NCBI GenBank assembly: GCA_902629495.1
Contig: CACORA010000039.1
Span: 1 to 14,714 of the forward strand
Reading direction: 5' to 3'
Source of the DNA: Planctomycetaceae bacterium
Lineage (GTDB): Bacteria; Planctomycetota; Planctomycetia; Pirellulales; UBA1268
Length of the DNA: 14,714 nucleotides
Part shown: positions 14,285 to 14,714 of the stretch, piece by piece
Layout: each line of letters starts with the position of its first letter
Numbering within the stretch: the first letter of the stretch is position 1
The notes under the pieces: generated by a model
The model's input: only the letters and a program-made list of their open reading frames with translations
What the model was told of the DNA's origin: nothing
The model's database searches: none
Position numbers and translations under genes: made by a program

Positions 14285-14714
14285 ATGCTGACTGTTGGTG
14301 ACTCATTTCCAAAATTTTCCTGCCAGGCGTGTGTCGGGACAGACAAGGATGACATCAAACTACTCTCAAGTGCTGACTATGAGGGAAAGTGGACAGTTTT
14401 CTTTTTCTATCCAAAGGATTTCACGTTCGTATGCCCAACGGAATTGGCTGAATTCAATAAGCAACTTAAGAACTTTACGGATCGTGATACAAGTGTTGTG
14501 GGAGGAAGTACGGATAATGAATGGTCGCACATGATGTGGCGACGCTCCCATGCTGATCTGAAGGACCTTGCTTATCCACTGATTGCTGCACAGAAACTCG
14601 CGCCAGAGCTCGGCATTGTGGAGAAAACAGAAGGGTACTGCCAACGGGCCACATTTATTGTCGATCCGCATGGAATGATTCAGTGGGTCGATGTCAATCA
14701 GGGCCGGGTTGGTC
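14285..14714 (+). CDS. ahpC: AhpC-type peroxiredoxin (alkyl hydroperoxide reductase subunit C), N-terminal part
   Basis: Partial gene: 143 codons are present and the window ends before the stop. Peroxiredoxins of this family reduce hydrogen peroxide, organic peroxides and peroxynitrite in the cytoplasm. The peroxidatic cysteine is C50 in the canonical motif FYPKDFTFVCPTE. The following region (DNEWSHMMWRRSHADL) and TFIVDPHGMIQWV resemble actinobacterial AhpC, which works with AhpD or thioredoxin-like reductants rather than AhpF; this resemblance is from memory. An extra cysteine is at C119 (GYCQR). The C-terminal resolving cysteine, if present, lies outside the window. AGGAG lies 7 bases before the ATG, and a candidate promoter is just upstream. 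It is divergent from the uridylyltransferase gene and functionally unrelated to the polysaccharide genes. Confidence 0.93.
   Translation, partial: MLTVGDSFPKFSCQACVGTDKDDIKLLSSADYEGKWTVFFFYPKDFTFVCPTELAEFNKQLKNFTDRDTSVVGGSTDNEWSHMMWRRSHADLKDLAYPLIAAQKLAPELGIVEKTEGYCQRATFIVDPHGMIQWVDVNQGRVG

Overview
The window looks like a chromosomal segment of a Gram-negative (diderm) bacterium that makes an exopolysaccharide or capsule, most plausibly a planctomycete. The assignment rests on family resemblance only: a small secreted carboxypeptidase-regulatory-like protein with a C-terminal hydrophobic segment, a Wzy fused to TPRs, a DUF3467 protein and an actinobacterial-type AhpC. There is no rRNA or tRNA gene here to confirm it. 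No insertion sequence, integrase, CRISPR array or phage gene was seen.

Layout. (1) Positions 1-1486, minus strand: a nucleotide-sugar dehydrogenase (cut by the window start) downstream of a GDP-L-fucose synthase-like epimerase; both make activated sugars. (2) Positions 1521-3198, plus strand: a CpsB/YwqE-type PHP protein-tyrosine phosphatase, starting almost back-to-back with the epimerase, then a small secreted protein closed by a strong intrinsic terminator. (3) Positions 3359-11665, plus strand: a tight four-gene operon, wza-like outer-membrane export lipoprotein, wzc-like chain-length regulator/tyrosine kinase with a striking Gly-Tyr repeat tail, Wzy-like polymerase/ligase with a TPR half, and a CapD/PglF-type membrane UDP-sugar 4,6-dehydratase. 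The last three are joined by a 17-nt gap and two 4-nt ATGA overlaps. (4) Positions 11688-14167, minus strand, convergent with the operon: a DUF3467 protein with two copies of the domain, bioD, and a galactose-1-phosphate uridylyltransferase family gene. (5) Positions 14285-14714, plus strand: the first 143 codons of an AhpC-type peroxiredoxin.

How it fits together. The dehydratase, dehydrogenase and epimerase supply modified sugar nucleotides. The Wzy-like protein would polymerise or ligate lipid-linked repeats in the periplasm. The Wzc-like protein controls length through cycles of tyrosine phosphorylation, the PHP phosphatase would reverse this, and the Wza-like lipoprotein forms the outer-membrane exit. 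No glycosyltransferase, Wzx flippase or initiating phosphoglycosyltransferase lies in the window; they may be to the left of position 1 or elsewhere.

There is no gene-free stretch longer than 300 bases. The longest gaps are 3114-3358 (terminator, palindrome, candidate promoter), 2313-2501 (small inverted repeats), 13036-13186 (AT-rich, little recognisable) and 14168-14284 (candidate ahpC promoter). By eye, the first 1.5 kb is more AT-rich than the operon.
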